Below are positions 27,685 to 37,489 of a stretch of 64,000 nucleotides of DNA, piece by piece. Made by a program: the position numbers and the translations under genes. Source of the stretch: an uncultured Ilyobacter sp. (GTDB lineage Bacteria > Fusobacteriota > Fusobacteriia > Fusobacteriales > Fusobacteriaceae); contig NZ_OY764059.1 of NCBI RefSeq assembly GCF_963668085.1, forward strand, positions 1,612,001 to 1,676,000. Direction: 5' to 3'. The notes under the pieces were generated by a model. The model was given only the letters and a program-made list of their open reading frames with translations, was not told where the DNA came from and searched no databases. Every line of letters begins with the position of its first letter. The first letter of the stretch is position 1.

Positions 27685-28965
27685 TTATCCGTTTATTTTT
27701 TTAAATGCAGTATTTATTCCATCTTCTATGGTGTCATAAAGCTCATAAGTGTAGATGTTATTTGATCTGAGCATCTGCTTAGGCCCATAACCTATCCTCA
27801 CGCTGAGTACCATTTTACAGTCACCTAAAGTTTTTATAACCTTTTCTATCTTAGAATCTTTGTCGTCACAGCTTTCTATCCCTGTGCAATACTTTTCTAT
27901 CTCTCTTTCCTCCAAAAATTCAATTCCGTCTTTTGAATATTTATAGATATGAAATCGGTCTACCTGACCAAAATGCTGATCTATTAATTTCCTATCTTTA
28001 GATGCCACTGCCACAAGTAAGTCTCTCTCTTCTTTCTCTTCGAACTTTTCTTCACCAGTACCTCTGAATTCTAAAGACCTGTCCTGAGTCAGCTGACCTA
28101 TTGCATCTGCCCTGCACTGCTGGCAGTGATACATTTGTTTCATTGTTATAGAGCACTTGTTCCTTAGTTCGTTTAGCTCTTTCTTACTTACAAGAGGCAT
28201 ATTCTCAAATACAGTCCCCGCTGCAGGTATTAAAGGCATTATGTTGGTCATAAAAGCACCCAGTTCTCTTACTTTTTTTACAACCTCAGGAATATGGTGA
28301 TCGTTGACACCTTTTACAAGTACTATGTTTATCTTGCACAAAACACCATTTTTAGTTAGGTATTCGATTCCCTTTAGCTGATTTTCCTGAAGAACCCTAG
28401 CTCCCTCTTCTCCTCTTAATATCTCACCCTTATAATTAACAAACTCGTAAATTTTTGCCCCGATTTTTGGGTCGATACTGTTTAAAGTTACAGTTACATG
28501 GTTTATTCCTAAAGCTATGATCTCCTCTGCATAATCAGGAAGCATCAGTCCGTTTGTAGAAAGGCATATTATCACATCTGGATCCTTCTCTTTGATAAGC
28601 TCAATGGATTTTTTTGTCTCTTCAAAGTTCGCCAGAGCATCTCCTGGACCTGCTATTCCTACAACTTTTAGGTTTTCTATTTTTTCTTTCACTATAGAAT
28701 ATTTTTTTGCCGCAGCTTCTGGTGTAAGTATTCCGCTTGTTACCCCAGGTCTGCTCTCATTTACACAATCATATAATCTATTACAATAATTACACTGTAT
28801 ATTGCACTTAGGTGCCACTGGAATATGCATCCTTGCATTTTTATGTCCGTCTGCCGTATAGCACGGATGTTCTTCTGTTTTCTTTTTTAATTCTTCTGAT
28901 GCCCACTCTGGGTAATCTGTTTTCCCTGAACAGCCACCCGAACAACCTACATTCCCCATTGCCAT
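27685..28965 (-). CDS. nifB: Nitrogenase cofactor biosynthesis protein NifB
   Basis: NifB is the radical-SAM enzyme that fuses two [4Fe-4S] clusters, inserts carbide and makes NifB-co. The SAM-cluster motif CNIQCNYC (CxxxCxxC, about residues 53-60) is present, with additional conserved cysteines for the substrate clusters (HPCYTADG, RPGVTSG context, YHCQQCRADAIG). The C-terminal 110 residues (from ERDLLVAVASKD) form a NifX-like cofactor-binding domain, so this is the two-domain form. In C. pasteurianum nifN and nifB are fused; here they are separate genes. Confidence 0.97.
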   Translation of the reverse strand: MAMGNVGCSGGCSGKTDYPEWASEELKKKTEEHPCYTADGHKNARMHIPVAPKCNIQCNYCNRLYDCVNESRPGVTSGILTPEAAAKKYSIVKEKIENLKVVGIAGPGDALANFEETKKSIELIKEKDPDVIICLSTNGLMLPDYAEEIIALGINHVTVTLNSIDPKIGAKIYEFVNYKGEILRGEEGARVLQENQLKGIEYLTKNGVLCKINIVLVKGVNDHHIPEVVKKVRELGAFMTNIMPLIPAAGTVFENMPLVSKKELNELRNKCSITMKQMYHCQQCRADAIGQLTQDRSLEFRGTGEEKFEEKEERDLLVAVASKDRKLIDQHFGQVDRFHIYKYSKDGIEFLEEREIEKYCTGIESCDDKDSKIEKVIKTLGDCKMVLSVRIGYGPKQMLRSNNIYTYELYDTIEDGINTAFKKING

Positions 28966-28990
28966 ATTAAGCCCCCCTATAATCTGAATT

Positions 28991-29284
28991 TTATACCTTC
29001 ATGCTTTCGACCGCCTCAAAAGGATCTGCTATATCTTCTTGAATTACCGCCTCTATACTGATTTTCTTAAGGCTTTCTACCATCCCCGCCCCGATTTTTC
29101 CCGAGATAACTGCATCACAGTCATTTATATCATCTATTATATGATTTGTATGTTGCCCGTCTGTCACCCTTCTTTCAACAAAGGAAACCTCATCTCCAAC
29201 TTTTGAAAAGATTAAAAATATTTTTGTTTTCCCGAGATGACTCGCTATCATTCCAGCATCATTTACACCGACTGCTATTTTCAT
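28991..29284 (-). CDS. nifX: NifX-like FeMo-cofactor carrier domain protein
   Basis: A 97-residue single-domain protein of the dinitrogenase iron-molybdenum cofactor-binding family (MKIAVGVNDAGMIASHLGKTKIFLIFSK, with DAVISGKIGAGMVESL). Relatives hold NifB-co or FeMo-co intermediates during transfer between NifB and NifEN. Its ATG overlaps the nifN stop by four bases, and nifB follows 25 bases later. It is shorter than proteobacterial NifX (about 150 residues), so NifX-like is the safest name. Confidence 0.85.
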   Translation of the reverse strand: MKIAVGVNDAGMIASHLGKTKIFLIFSKVGDEVSFVERRVTDGQHTNHIIDDINDCDAVISGKIGAGMVESLKKISIEAVIQEDIADPFEAVESMKV

Positions 29285-30678
29285 GCAGTGACCTCCTTTA
29301 CATCCTCATCATCTTTATAATATTTTTTATACATTCTATCTCTGTAACTTTGATATTTTTGTGCCATCAGGGTGTTTGTAAGGATATCCAGGAAATTCAT
29401 ACTTCCGTCATAGCCTATAGTCACCTGTCTCTGAGCTCCAATCCTGTCGTGTACTGGAAATCCTACTCTTATAAGAGGAATCCCCTCTTTTTCCTCTATA
29501 TACTTTCCATCAGAGTGTCCTATGAGTATATTTACCTCTTTTTCCTTCACATAGGCTCTGATTGTTTCAAAGTCTGTATCTTCTAAAACTACAATTTCAT
29601 CCTTATATTTATCCAGTCCTTCAGCAAGAAATGCTCTTATTTTCTTTATATTAGAACCAGTTGATATAACCCTTGGAGTTATCCCGTTTTCTAGACATAG
29701 AGAACTTATAGATGTCACTAGTTCAGGCTCCCCAAATACTGCTGCCACTCCCTCACCGTTATATTTATGTGAGTCGATCATAGCATCTAACATTCTTCCC
29801 CTTGCCTTTACATAATACTCAGGAATCTTTTTACCTGATATTTTAGACAAAAGTTTCATCAGAGTGTCGCTGTTTTCTAGGCCTATAGGAATAGGGATTC
29901 TGTATAGAGGTACCCCAAACTCTTTTTTCAGATATTCTCCAGGAGAATGATCTTCTCTTGAATGAACACCAAATTCAATTGTCGCCAAACATCCGGACAT
30001 GGTTTTTATCTCACTACAAGTTGTCCCTCCCTCAGGAAGCTTTTCAAATTCCAGTCCCCTGTAAGGTGAATCTAAAGTTTCAGAAACATCTGGAAGTATT
30101 ACGGCTTCGATACCAAACCTCTCCAAGATTAATTTTAACTCTCTTATATCTCCAGGGCTCATAAGCCCGCTTATTATATTTATCTTCTTGTTAGGTTCTG
30201 AAGGTTCTACTATCTTTTCCACCATTTTTCTCACAGCCAGATAATATCCTTCAAACTGAGTCCCACCGTATCCAGGAGTTGGTACTGAAACCAAAGTCAG
30301 ATCTTCTGATGAAATTTTTTCCTCTACCATAAACTCTTTTAAAATACGTTCTATATCTTCCCCTATAGTCTCTGCAAGACAAGTTGTGACAACTCCTATA
30401 GTCTTAGGATTATACATCTTCAACACATTTTTGAGTCCCTTTTTAAGATTGGCCTCTCCTCCATATACAGTGGCCTTTTCATTGAGGGAAGAGGAAGCAA
30501 TATCTATAGGTTCATTATAATGCTGTGCCATATGTCTTCTCACATAGGTGCTGCACCCCTGCGACCCATGCATTACAACTATGGATTTTTCCATACCCTT
30601 AAATGCCAGACACGCTCCCATAGGCATACACATCTTGCATGGATTTACATTTACGTCTACACAGTTTTTATCTTTCAT
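29281..30678 (-). CDS. nifN: Nitrogenase cofactor scaffold protein NifN
   Basis: NifN is the beta-like subunit of the NifEN scaffold on which NifB-co matures to FeMo-co. The 465 residues keep the NifK-type N-terminus (VNVNPCKMCMPMGACLAFKG), HGSQGCSTYVRRHMAQHYNEPI and TTCLAETIGEDIE. There is no C-terminal NifB domain, unlike clostridial NifN-B fusions. Good ribosome-binding site (GGGAGGTGG). It lies 18 bases after nifE. Confidence 0.95.
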   Translation of the reverse strand: MKDKNCVDVNVNPCKMCMPMGACLAFKGMEKSIVVMHGSQGCSTYVRRHMAQHYNEPIDIASSSLNEKATVYGGEANLKKGLKNVLKMYNPKTIGVVTTCLAETIGEDIERILKEFMVEEKISSEDLTLVSVPTPGYGGTQFEGYYLAVRKMVEKIVEPSEPNKKINIISGLMSPGDIRELKLILERFGIEAVILPDVSETLDSPYRGLEFEKLPEGGTTCSEIKTMSGCLATIEFGVHSREDHSPGEYLKKEFGVPLYRIPIPIGLENSDTLMKLLSKISGKKIPEYYVKARGRMLDAMIDSHKYNGEGVAAVFGEPELVTSISSLCLENGITPRVISTGSNIKKIRAFLAEGLDKYKDEIVVLEDTDFETIRAYVKEKEVNILIGHSDGKYIEEKEGIPLIRVGFPVHDRIGAQRQVTIGYDGSMNFLDILTNTLMAQKYQSYRDRMYKKYYKDDEDVKEVTA

Positions 30679-30696
30679 ATTATTCCACCTCCCTTT

Positions 30697-32073
30697 CTAC
30701 TCTATTCCCATACCATTTTTTTTGATAATATCCCATACCGGACTGTTTACAGTCAGATCTATCTCTTTTGCAAAATTGATAGCTCCCTCATATCCAGCCA
30801 AAGGATGTTTTCTAGCATGGTTATGATCTATAAAGCCGATTCCTAGCTTATATGCCAGTGGTCTTTCCTTTACTCCTCCTACAAGCATATCTGCTCCCTT
30901 TTCTCTCATGAATCTCTCTAATTCACTAGGGTTGGCATCATCTAAAACAACTGTATTTTCATCTGAAAGTTTTCTTATAATTTCATACTCTTCAGGTCTT
31001 CCTGTCTGAGATCCTACCATAACCGGTGTTATACCTAGATCCCTAAACTGCTTTATGAGAGATATTGCTTTGAATCCCCCTCCTACATATATAGCCACTT
31101 TTTTACCTGCAAGTTTTTTTCTATATGGTTCTAGTCTTTCAGTGGTCTCTTTTTCCATTTTCTTTACAAATTCTTCGGTCTTTTTTATCACATTGAAGTC
31201 TCCTAATGTATAAGCTAGAGACCTCAGAGAGATTCTGATGTCTTCTAGTCCGAAAAAGCTCACCTTGGTATATGGAGTCCCATATTTTTCCTCAAACTTT
31301 TTTGCCAGAGAAGTCATAGAACCTGCACACTGAACTACATTAAATAACGCAGTCGGAGCCTCTTTTATCTGCTCATAATTAGAGTCTCCTGAAAAATGTG
31401 CCACTACATCTATCCCTATCTCTTTCAGGTATCCCTTTATTATCCAAAGCTCTCCAGCCAAGTTGAAATCACCTAAAAAGTTGATACCTTTTTTCTCTCC
31501 TTCTGAATTCCCGTCTAAATCTAGTATCTTTAGTATCGCATCTCCTGCAGCCTTATAACCTGCAGATTTACTTCCTACAAACCCAGAAGACTCAACCGGA
31601 ATTACCCTTATCCCGTATTTCTTTTCAGCTGCTTTACATATAGCCTGCAAGTCATCTCCTATTACCCCTACAACACAAGTTGAATATACGAATATAAGTT
31701 TGGGATTTTTAAGTTCCATTATCTCATCTATGGCAGCTGTAAGCTTCTTTTCTCCGCCAAATATAATGTCTTTCTCTCTAAGATCAGTAGAATAACTGTT
31801 TCTGTATTCTTCAGATCCGCTGCTGAGGCTTCCTCTTATATCAAATGTATAGGCTGCACATCCAATTGGCCCGTGAACCAGATGCACCGCATCAGTTATT
31901 GGATTCAAGACTACTCTCGCCCCGCAGTATACACAGGCTCTCTGACTGACTGCTCCTGCCACACTCTGAGAATCACATTTTATTTTCTTGCCCTTTTCCT
32001 CTTTATTGCAGACAATGAAATCTTTTCTCTCTTCTATCAATGCCAGGTTTCCATCTATAATCTTTTTATCCAT
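30697..32073 (-). CDS. nifE: Nitrogenase cofactor scaffold protein NifE
   Basis: NifE is the alpha-like subunit of the NifEN scaffold. Motifs include QRACVYCGARVVLNPITDAVHLVHGP with cluster cysteines, STCVVGVIGDDL, SGFVGSKSAGYKAAG and the late DHNHARKHPLAGYEGA. I chose the ATG at 32073 (MDKKIIDG), preceded by AGAGGTG; the frame is open to 32157 but the upstream part overlaps the regulatory gap. Result: 458 residues. A palindrome and hairpin in the gap to nifK may give nifE its own control. Confidence 0.95.
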   Translation of the reverse strand: MDKKIIDGNLALIEERKDFIVCNKEEKGKKIKCDSQSVAGAVSQRACVYCGARVVLNPITDAVHLVHGPIGCAAYTFDIRGSLSSGSEEYRNSYSTDLREKDIIFGGEKKLTAAIDEIMELKNPKLIFVYSTCVVGVIGDDLQAICKAAEKKYGIRVIPVESSGFVGSKSAGYKAAGDAILKILDLDGNSEGEKKGINFLGDFNLAGELWIIKGYLKEIGIDVVAHFSGDSNYEQIKEAPTALFNVVQCAGSMTSLAKKFEEKYGTPYTKVSFFGLEDIRISLRSLAYTLGDFNVIKKTEEFVKKMEKETTERLEPYRKKLAGKKVAIYVGGGFKAISLIKQFRDLGITPVMVGSQTGRPEEYEIIRKLSDENTVVLDDANPSELERFMREKGADMLVGGVKERPLAYKLGIGFIDHNHARKHPLAGYEGAINFAKEIDLTVNSPVWDIIKKNGMGIE

Positions 32074-32140
32074 TTTTATCACCTCTTCAATAAAACAATC
32101 TGATTGATATAAAACATTGCCCCTTCTAATTTCAATTAAA

Positions 32141-32156
32141 TGATTTACATAAATCA
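32141..32156. promoter_or_regulatory. 16-base palindrome upstream of nifE, possible CRP/FNR-type site
   Basis: TGATTTACATAAATCA is a perfect dyad apart from its two central bases (7+7 around CA/TG). It is of the size and TGAtt-N6-aaTCA pattern of CRP/FNR-family operators. It lies in the nifK-nifE gap about 68 bases before the chosen nifE start. The regulator is unknown. Confidence 0.45.
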
Positions 32157-32168
32157 AGTTACTTTATT

Positions 32169-32195
32169 GGGTCACGTTCTATTAGAACGTGACCC
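32169..32195 (-). other. Perfect 13-base-pair hairpin between nifK and nifE
   Basis: GGGTCACGTTCTA is followed after one base by its exact reverse complement. No T-run follows on either strand, so it is not a standard terminator; a stabilising 3' structure for nifHDK mRNA or an RNase processing site is more likely. It lies 12 bases after the nifK stop. Confidence 0.7.
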
Positions 32196-32206
32196 TCAAA
32201 ATAATC

Positions 32207-33586
32207 TTACATTACAAGTTCTAAATCTTTGTCTTCTGCATCTCTGTCTTCTCTGTCAAGTAAGGCATCACTTATTTTTTCGATAAGTCTCATTGCACCT
32301 TTATAACCTACAGTTGGAAGATATGAGTGTACCGATCTGTCAAGTACAGGGAATCCAAATCTTACTAAAGGAGTATCCTCTGCTCTTGCTATGTACTTAC
32401 CGTATGTGTTACCTATGATAAGGTCTACAGGCTCATTTTTTAGCCATTGATGGAAAAGGAATAAGTCTCCTTTACTCATGTATTTAGTTTCTTCTTTATT
32501 GACACCTGCATCGTCTAATATCTTTTCTATCTGTTTATCAAAAGCTTTTCCAGGTGTTCCAGTTAGCATGAATTTAGGTACCATTCCTAAACTAAGTACA
32601 AATTCAGTCATTGCGATTACATGGTCAGGGTCTCCGAAAATACCCACTTTTTTACCGTGGAAGTGATGGTGAGTATCAACCATTATATCCACTACCTGAC
32701 CTCTTACTTTTTCTATTTCCCAAGGAACTGCTTTCCCTGTGATTTTTGAAACTTCCATTAAAAATTCATCTGTCGCCTTTATCCCTAGAGGCATTTTCAT
32801 AGCTGTAGCAGGTACTTTGCATTTATTATCAAGTGCAACTGCACCAGCTTCTGATGCAAAAGTTCCAAGGGCTAAAGTTGCCTTTGCATTTCCAGCATCC
32901 TTAATATCCTCTATTTTTGTTCCGCCCTCTGGGTACATCTCATATTTTGATGTCATAGGAGAATCTACTACTCCACTTGTATCAGGAAGCATCGTGAATG
33001 GAACATCCATTTTCTCAAGAAGTTCCTTTATCTCACTCATATCTCCAGGATTTACAAAACCTGGTATGACATTTATCTTCCCGTTAGCTCCCTTGCCTTC
33101 ACCTTCTGCCAAAAGATCTATTGTTGATTTAACCATATTTGAAAATCCAGTAATATGAGAACCTACGTAACTTGGTGTACTAGTATGAATTACCAATTTC
33201 CCTTCAGGAATATTTGGTGCAGCCTCACTGATTATTGTATTAAGGTCATCACCGATAGTCTCACTAAGACAAGTTGTGTGTACTGCTACGATCTTTGGAT
33301 CATATATTGCAAATATATTTTTTAATGATGTCTTTAAGTTAGATCCCCCACCAAATACAGAAGCTCCCTCTGTAAATGAACTTGTTGTTGCTACGATAGG
33401 ATCTCTAAAGTGTCTGGTAAGGTGCATTCTGTGGAATGAGCAGCAACCTTGAGAACCATGACTGTGTGGCATACATCCGTTTATCCCTAAGGCGGCGTAC
33501 ATCGCTCCTATAGGTTGACATGTTTTTGCAGGGTTAATAACCAGCGCTTTTCTTTCTTTTATCTCTTTAGGTGTAAAATCTAGCAT
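32207..33586 (-). CDS. nifK: Nitrogenase MoFe protein beta subunit
   Basis: NifK with NifD forms the MoFe protein and shares the P-cluster. The 459-residue product starts close to the first cluster cysteine region (INPAKTCQPIGAMYAALGINGCMPHSHGSQGCCSF) and so lacks the roughly 50 N-terminal residues of Azotobacter-type NifK, as in C. pasteurianum. TTCLSETIGDDL and STPSYVGSHITGF are conserved. Its ATG lies inside nifD, overlapping by 7 bases, with the GGAGGTGAAGG site within the nifD coding end, so translation is likely coupled. Confidence 0.97.
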   Translation of the reverse strand: MLDFTPKEIKERKALVINPAKTCQPIGAMYAALGINGCMPHSHGSQGCCSFHRMHLTRHFRDPIVATTSSFTEGASVFGGGSNLKTSLKNIFAIYDPKIVAVHTTCLSETIGDDLNTIISEAAPNIPEGKLVIHTSTPSYVGSHITGFSNMVKSTIDLLAEGEGKGANGKINVIPGFVNPGDMSEIKELLEKMDVPFTMLPDTSGVVDSPMTSKYEMYPEGGTKIEDIKDAGNAKATLALGTFASEAGAVALDNKCKVPATAMKMPLGIKATDEFLMEVSKITGKAVPWEIEKVRGQVVDIMVDTHHHFHGKKVGIFGDPDHVIAMTEFVLSLGMVPKFMLTGTPGKAFDKQIEKILDDAGVNKEETKYMSKGDLFLFHQWLKNEPVDLIIGNTYGKYIARAEDTPLVRFGFPVLDRSVHSYLPTVGYKGAMRLIEKISDALLDREDRDAEDKDLELVM

Positions 33587-35187
33587 GTACCTTCACCTCC
33601 TAGTTCTCCTTCTAATAATGGAGAGATTTTCCAAGGTGGAGTTATATAACCCCAAGTTGGTGTGTTTAATCCTGCTGAAACATCCTTTGCAAATATAACT
33701 GCACCTTTAAATCCTGCATAAGGTCCGCTGTAGTCATAAGAGTGTAGCTGTTTTGCGAATATCCCCATCTTATGAGCTATATATTTGTCCTTGATACCAG
33801 AACAGAATAAGTCTGGTTTAAGCATCTCTACAATAGCCTCTGTTTCATAGTGGTTCAAGTCATCGATTACGATAGAACCATCTTTCATATCGCTTATCAT
33901 ACCCTTGTATTCTCCTAGAGGTATCTCTTTTTTAAGTTCCTCATATTTCTCTGGAGAAAGGTATACTTTATAGTTTTTCTCATCTTTTTCCACTGTTATA
34001 CTCTCGATATTTTTGTTATCAGCGTTAGTCTTAATTGTTGGTATAACTTTTCTACCTTCATAGTCATCTCTGTGTCCAAACTCATATCCCGCTGCAACAG
34101 TTTCTATACCAATTTCAGCTAATAGGTTTTGGTAATGGTGTGCTCTAGAACCTCCAACAAATAAGAATGCTGTTTTACCTTTACACTGCTCTCTGTATTC
34201 AGCTATAACATCTTTTATCTCTTTAAGTTCCTCTTTGATGACCTCTTCTGTTTTTTCAGCGAGTTCTTCATCTCCGAAGTATTTAGCCATATCCCTAAGG
34301 CTTTGAACTGTACTTTCTACTCCTATAAAGTTAACCTTCATCCAAGGTGCACCATATTTAGTTTCGATCATTTCAGCTATATAGTTTATTGATCTGTGGC
34401 ACTGGATAAGGTTTAAGTCTGCCTGGTTGGCATTTTTTAGAGTCTCATAACTACCGTCACCAGTCATAACACTGATAACTGTATATCCGATTTTGTCTAG
34501 GATTCTTCCGATTTCCCATCCATCTCCACCTATGTTGTATTCCCCTAAAATATTAACTTTGAATTTACCTTCTACTTCTTTTTCACCTTTACCTATAACT
34601 TCTGTCATAAGTTTATTGTTGGCAATATGGTGACCTGCAGACTGACTTACACCCTTATATCCTTCACAACTTACTGCAAATGTAGTCATACCTGTTTTTT
34701 CCTGCACTCTTCTTGCTACTGCGTGAACGTCATCACCTATAAGTCCCACTGGACATGTGGACGATATTGTCATAGCGTTTGGCTTAAAGATCTCATAAGC
34801 TTCCATACAGGCTTTTTCAAGTTTTGGTTCTCCACCAAATACGATATCACTCTCTTGCATATCTGTTGAGAAAACATAGTTTATGAAGTTTTTACCATCA
34901 TCATCAGCATCTGCCTTGTTTCTTCTTGTACCCCATGTATAGTAAGAACATCCTATAGGTCCGTGAACCACATGAACCATATCCTTTAGCGGTCCTAGAA
35001 CAACCCCTTTACAACCTGCATAACAACAACCTCTGTTTGTCATTGTACCTGGTACAGTTCTTGTATCAGCCTCTATATGCTGCTCGCCTTGTAGGGAGTC
35101 CTTTATAAATATATGTTTTCTTCTGTTTTTCATGGTCTTCGCCGGGTAAGCATCCAGCATCTGTTGAATCTTATCTTTCGTCTCCAT
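33580..35187 (-). CDS. nifD: Nitrogenase MoFe protein alpha subunit
   Basis: NifD carries the FeMo-cofactor. Key residues are visible: P-cluster cysteines in NRGCCYAGCKG, HGPIGCSYYTW and STCPVGLIGDD, the His-195 region SCEGYKGVSQSAGHHIANN, the cofactor Cys in NLIQCHRSINYI and the His-442 region LHSYDYSGPYAGFKGA. At 535 residues it is longer than Azotobacter NifD; the extra segment (about residues 385-435, TNADNKNIESITVEKDEKNY on) matches the position of the C. pasteurianum insert. No anfG/vnfG lies nearby, so this is the molybdenum enzyme. Confidence 0.98.
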   Translation of the reverse strand: METKDKIQQMLDAYPAKTMKNRRKHIFIKDSLQGEQHIEADTRTVPGTMTNRGCCYAGCKGVVLGPLKDMVHVVHGPIGCSYYTWGTRRNKADADDDGKNFINYVFSTDMQESDIVFGGEPKLEKACMEAYEIFKPNAMTISSTCPVGLIGDDVHAVARRVQEKTGMTTFAVSCEGYKGVSQSAGHHIANNKLMTEVIGKGEKEVEGKFKVNILGEYNIGGDGWEIGRILDKIGYTVISVMTGDGSYETLKNANQADLNLIQCHRSINYIAEMIETKYGAPWMKVNFIGVESTVQSLRDMAKYFGDEELAEKTEEVIKEELKEIKDVIAEYREQCKGKTAFLFVGGSRAHHYQNLLAEIGIETVAAGYEFGHRDDYEGRKVIPTIKTNADNKNIESITVEKDEKNYKVYLSPEKYEELKKEIPLGEYKGMISDMKDGSIVIDDLNHYETEAIVEMLKPDLFCSGIKDKYIAHKMGIFAKQLHSYDYSGPYAGFKGAVIFAKDVSAGLNTPTWGYITPPWKISPLLEGELGGEGTC

Positions 35188-35203
35188 TGTTCCACCCCCT
35201 ATT

Positions 35204-35584
35204 TTAAAGTGCTTCTTCCCCTGTTTCTCCAGTTCTAACTCTGTAAGACTCTTCTACAGGCAGCACAAATATTTTTCCGTCTCCTGGATTTCCTGTCTTA
35301 TTTACAGATATAATAGTGTCTACTGCTGTTTTCACTTTTTCTTCAGGTACTATAATAGTTAAAAGTCTTTTATTTATAAGCCTGTGAGATTCTGCCACTG
35401 CATCTGCTAGTGCCGGTGTCACATCACTCTCAGTTTCGATATCTTTTAAAAGCTCATAGCCAACCTTCTTTTTACCTCTCCCCTTTACTGTACGGGCTGT
35501 TATAGAATCAATCCCGGCTAGCAATAGGGCTTGCTTTGTTTGGTTGATCATACTTATTCGAATTACTGCCATAACTTCTTTCAT
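35204..35584 (-). CDS. nifI2: PII-family nitrogenase regulator NifI2
   Basis: NifI1 and NifI2 are PII-like proteins encoded between nifH and nifD in archaea, clostridia and some other anaerobes; in methanogens the pair binds NifDK to switch it off when ammonium appears. This member has the PII fold (MKEVMAVIRISMINQTKQALLLAGIDSITARTVKGRGKKK) and a long variable T-loop. I chose the ATG at 35584, preceded by GGAGGG; an ATG at 35617 has no site. Length 126 residues. Confidence 0.92.
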   Translation of the reverse strand: MKEVMAVIRISMINQTKQALLLAGIDSITARTVKGRGKKKVGYELLKDIETESDVTPALADAVAESHRLINKRLLTIIVPEEKVKTAVDTIISVNKTGNPGDGKIFVLPVEESYRVRTGETGEEAL

Positions 35585-35639
35585 TAATTTTGCCCTCCTC
35601 TTTTTCAGACTACCCAATGATTGAGCGCTAATTCAATTA

Positions 35640-35969
35640 TTAAAGAGTGTTAGAAGCACTACTGATTGTATAAGCCTCTTCAACATCACTTACAAATATT
35701 TTACCGTCACCAAAGGCTCCTGAATTTGATGTTTTTGCTGTCTTCATAATTACACTGATAGCGTCGGCCTTATCAATTTCATCTTTTACAACCAATATAA
35801 TAAGCTCTTTTGGCAGTTGATCATAATGTACATCTCCAACTTTTACACCTCTTTGCTTACCTCTACCAACTACTTCTATTTTAGTTACCGCCGGAAATCC
35901 TGCATCATTTAATTCTGCTAGTACTTCAGTAACTTTTTCAGGTCTAACAATCGCTCTTATCATTTTCAT
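35640..35969 (-). CDS. nifI1: PII-family nitrogenase regulator NifI1
   Basis: The 109-residue PII-like protein begins MKMIRAIVRPEKVTEVLAELNDAGFPAVTKIEVVGRGKQRG and ends with GDGKIFVSDVEEAYTI, both typical of NifI1. It sits directly after nifH and before nifI2, the canonical position. It should sense 2-oxoglutarate and ATP/ADP and act with NifI2 on the MoFe protein. Start has GGAGGGG 8 bases before the ATG. Confidence 0.93.
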   Translation of the reverse strand: MKMIRAIVRPEKVTEVLAELNDAGFPAVTKIEVVGRGKQRGVKVGDVHYDQLPKELIILVVKDEIDKADAISVIMKTAKTSNSGAFGDGKIFVSDVEEAYTISSASNTL

Positions 35970-36021
35970 ATTATATTCCCCTCCTGATTTTTTTAATTTT
36001 AATTTCTATAATAGTTGGTTC

Positions 36022-37334
<1,313 letters not shown>

Positions 37335-37386
37335 AAAAAAAGTCGTACTACTTTCATCTGATTTTCAGAGAAAGTAAAACGACTTT
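37335..37386 (-). terminator. Very strong intrinsic terminator upstream of nifH
   Basis: On the minus strand three stacked stems (AAAGTCGT/ACGACTTT, TACTTTC/GAAAGTA, TCTGA/TCAGA) form about 20 base pairs with a small internal loop, a one-base bulge and an AAA loop. Seven T follow. It lies about 100 bases after a near-consensus promoter and 474 bases before nifH. Confidence 0.85.
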
Positions 37387-37402
37387 ATATCTTTTCAGGG
37401 TA

Positions 37403-37441
37403 TTAAAGAGAAATCTCTTTTTTTTTCTGCCAAGATGCCAT
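37403..37441 (-). CDS. Possible 12-residue leader peptide (MASWQKKKEISL)
   Basis: ATG at 37441 to TAA at 37403 lies wholly inside the predicted short transcript, ending 17 bases before the terminator hairpin. The preceding AAGAAGTGA is a weak and very close ribosome-binding site. Such a frame could couple translation to terminator folding, but it may be chance. Confidence 0.2.
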   Translation of the reverse strand: MASWQKKKEISL

Positions 37442-37489
37442 TCACTTCTTGTATTTATTTCGTTTATCGATGTCCTGTTTTATATTCAT

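Larger units (their letters stand above)
37335..37484 (-). ncRNA. Candidate ~150-nt RNA (small RNA or attenuated nif leader)
   Basis: A TTGACA-17-TATACT promoter (37490-37518) and the terminator at 37335-37386 delimit a transcript of about 150 bases. It contains a short hairpin (CAAGA/TCTTG near 37433-37453), an AAAGAG/CTCTTT dyad and a 12-codon frame. It could be a free small RNA or a leader whose terminator is bypassed to express nifH. No known riboswitch or ANTAR hexaloop pair was recognised. Confidence 0.5.

Noticed and set aside
32169..32195. Terminator of nifHDK
   Set aside because: The hairpin is perfect but no T-run follows on the minus strand, so it was reported as a stabilising or processing structure instead.
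32207..35187. Alternative (vanadium or iron-only) nitrogenase
   Set aside because: No delta-subunit gene (anfG/vnfG) is present and NifD carries the motifs of the molybdenum enzyme, with modABC and nifENBV alongside.
37335..37484. ANTAR-type two-hairpin antitermination target in the nif leader
   Set aside because: Hairpins are present but none shows the six-base loop with A at position 1 and G at position 4; kept only as an unspecified leader.
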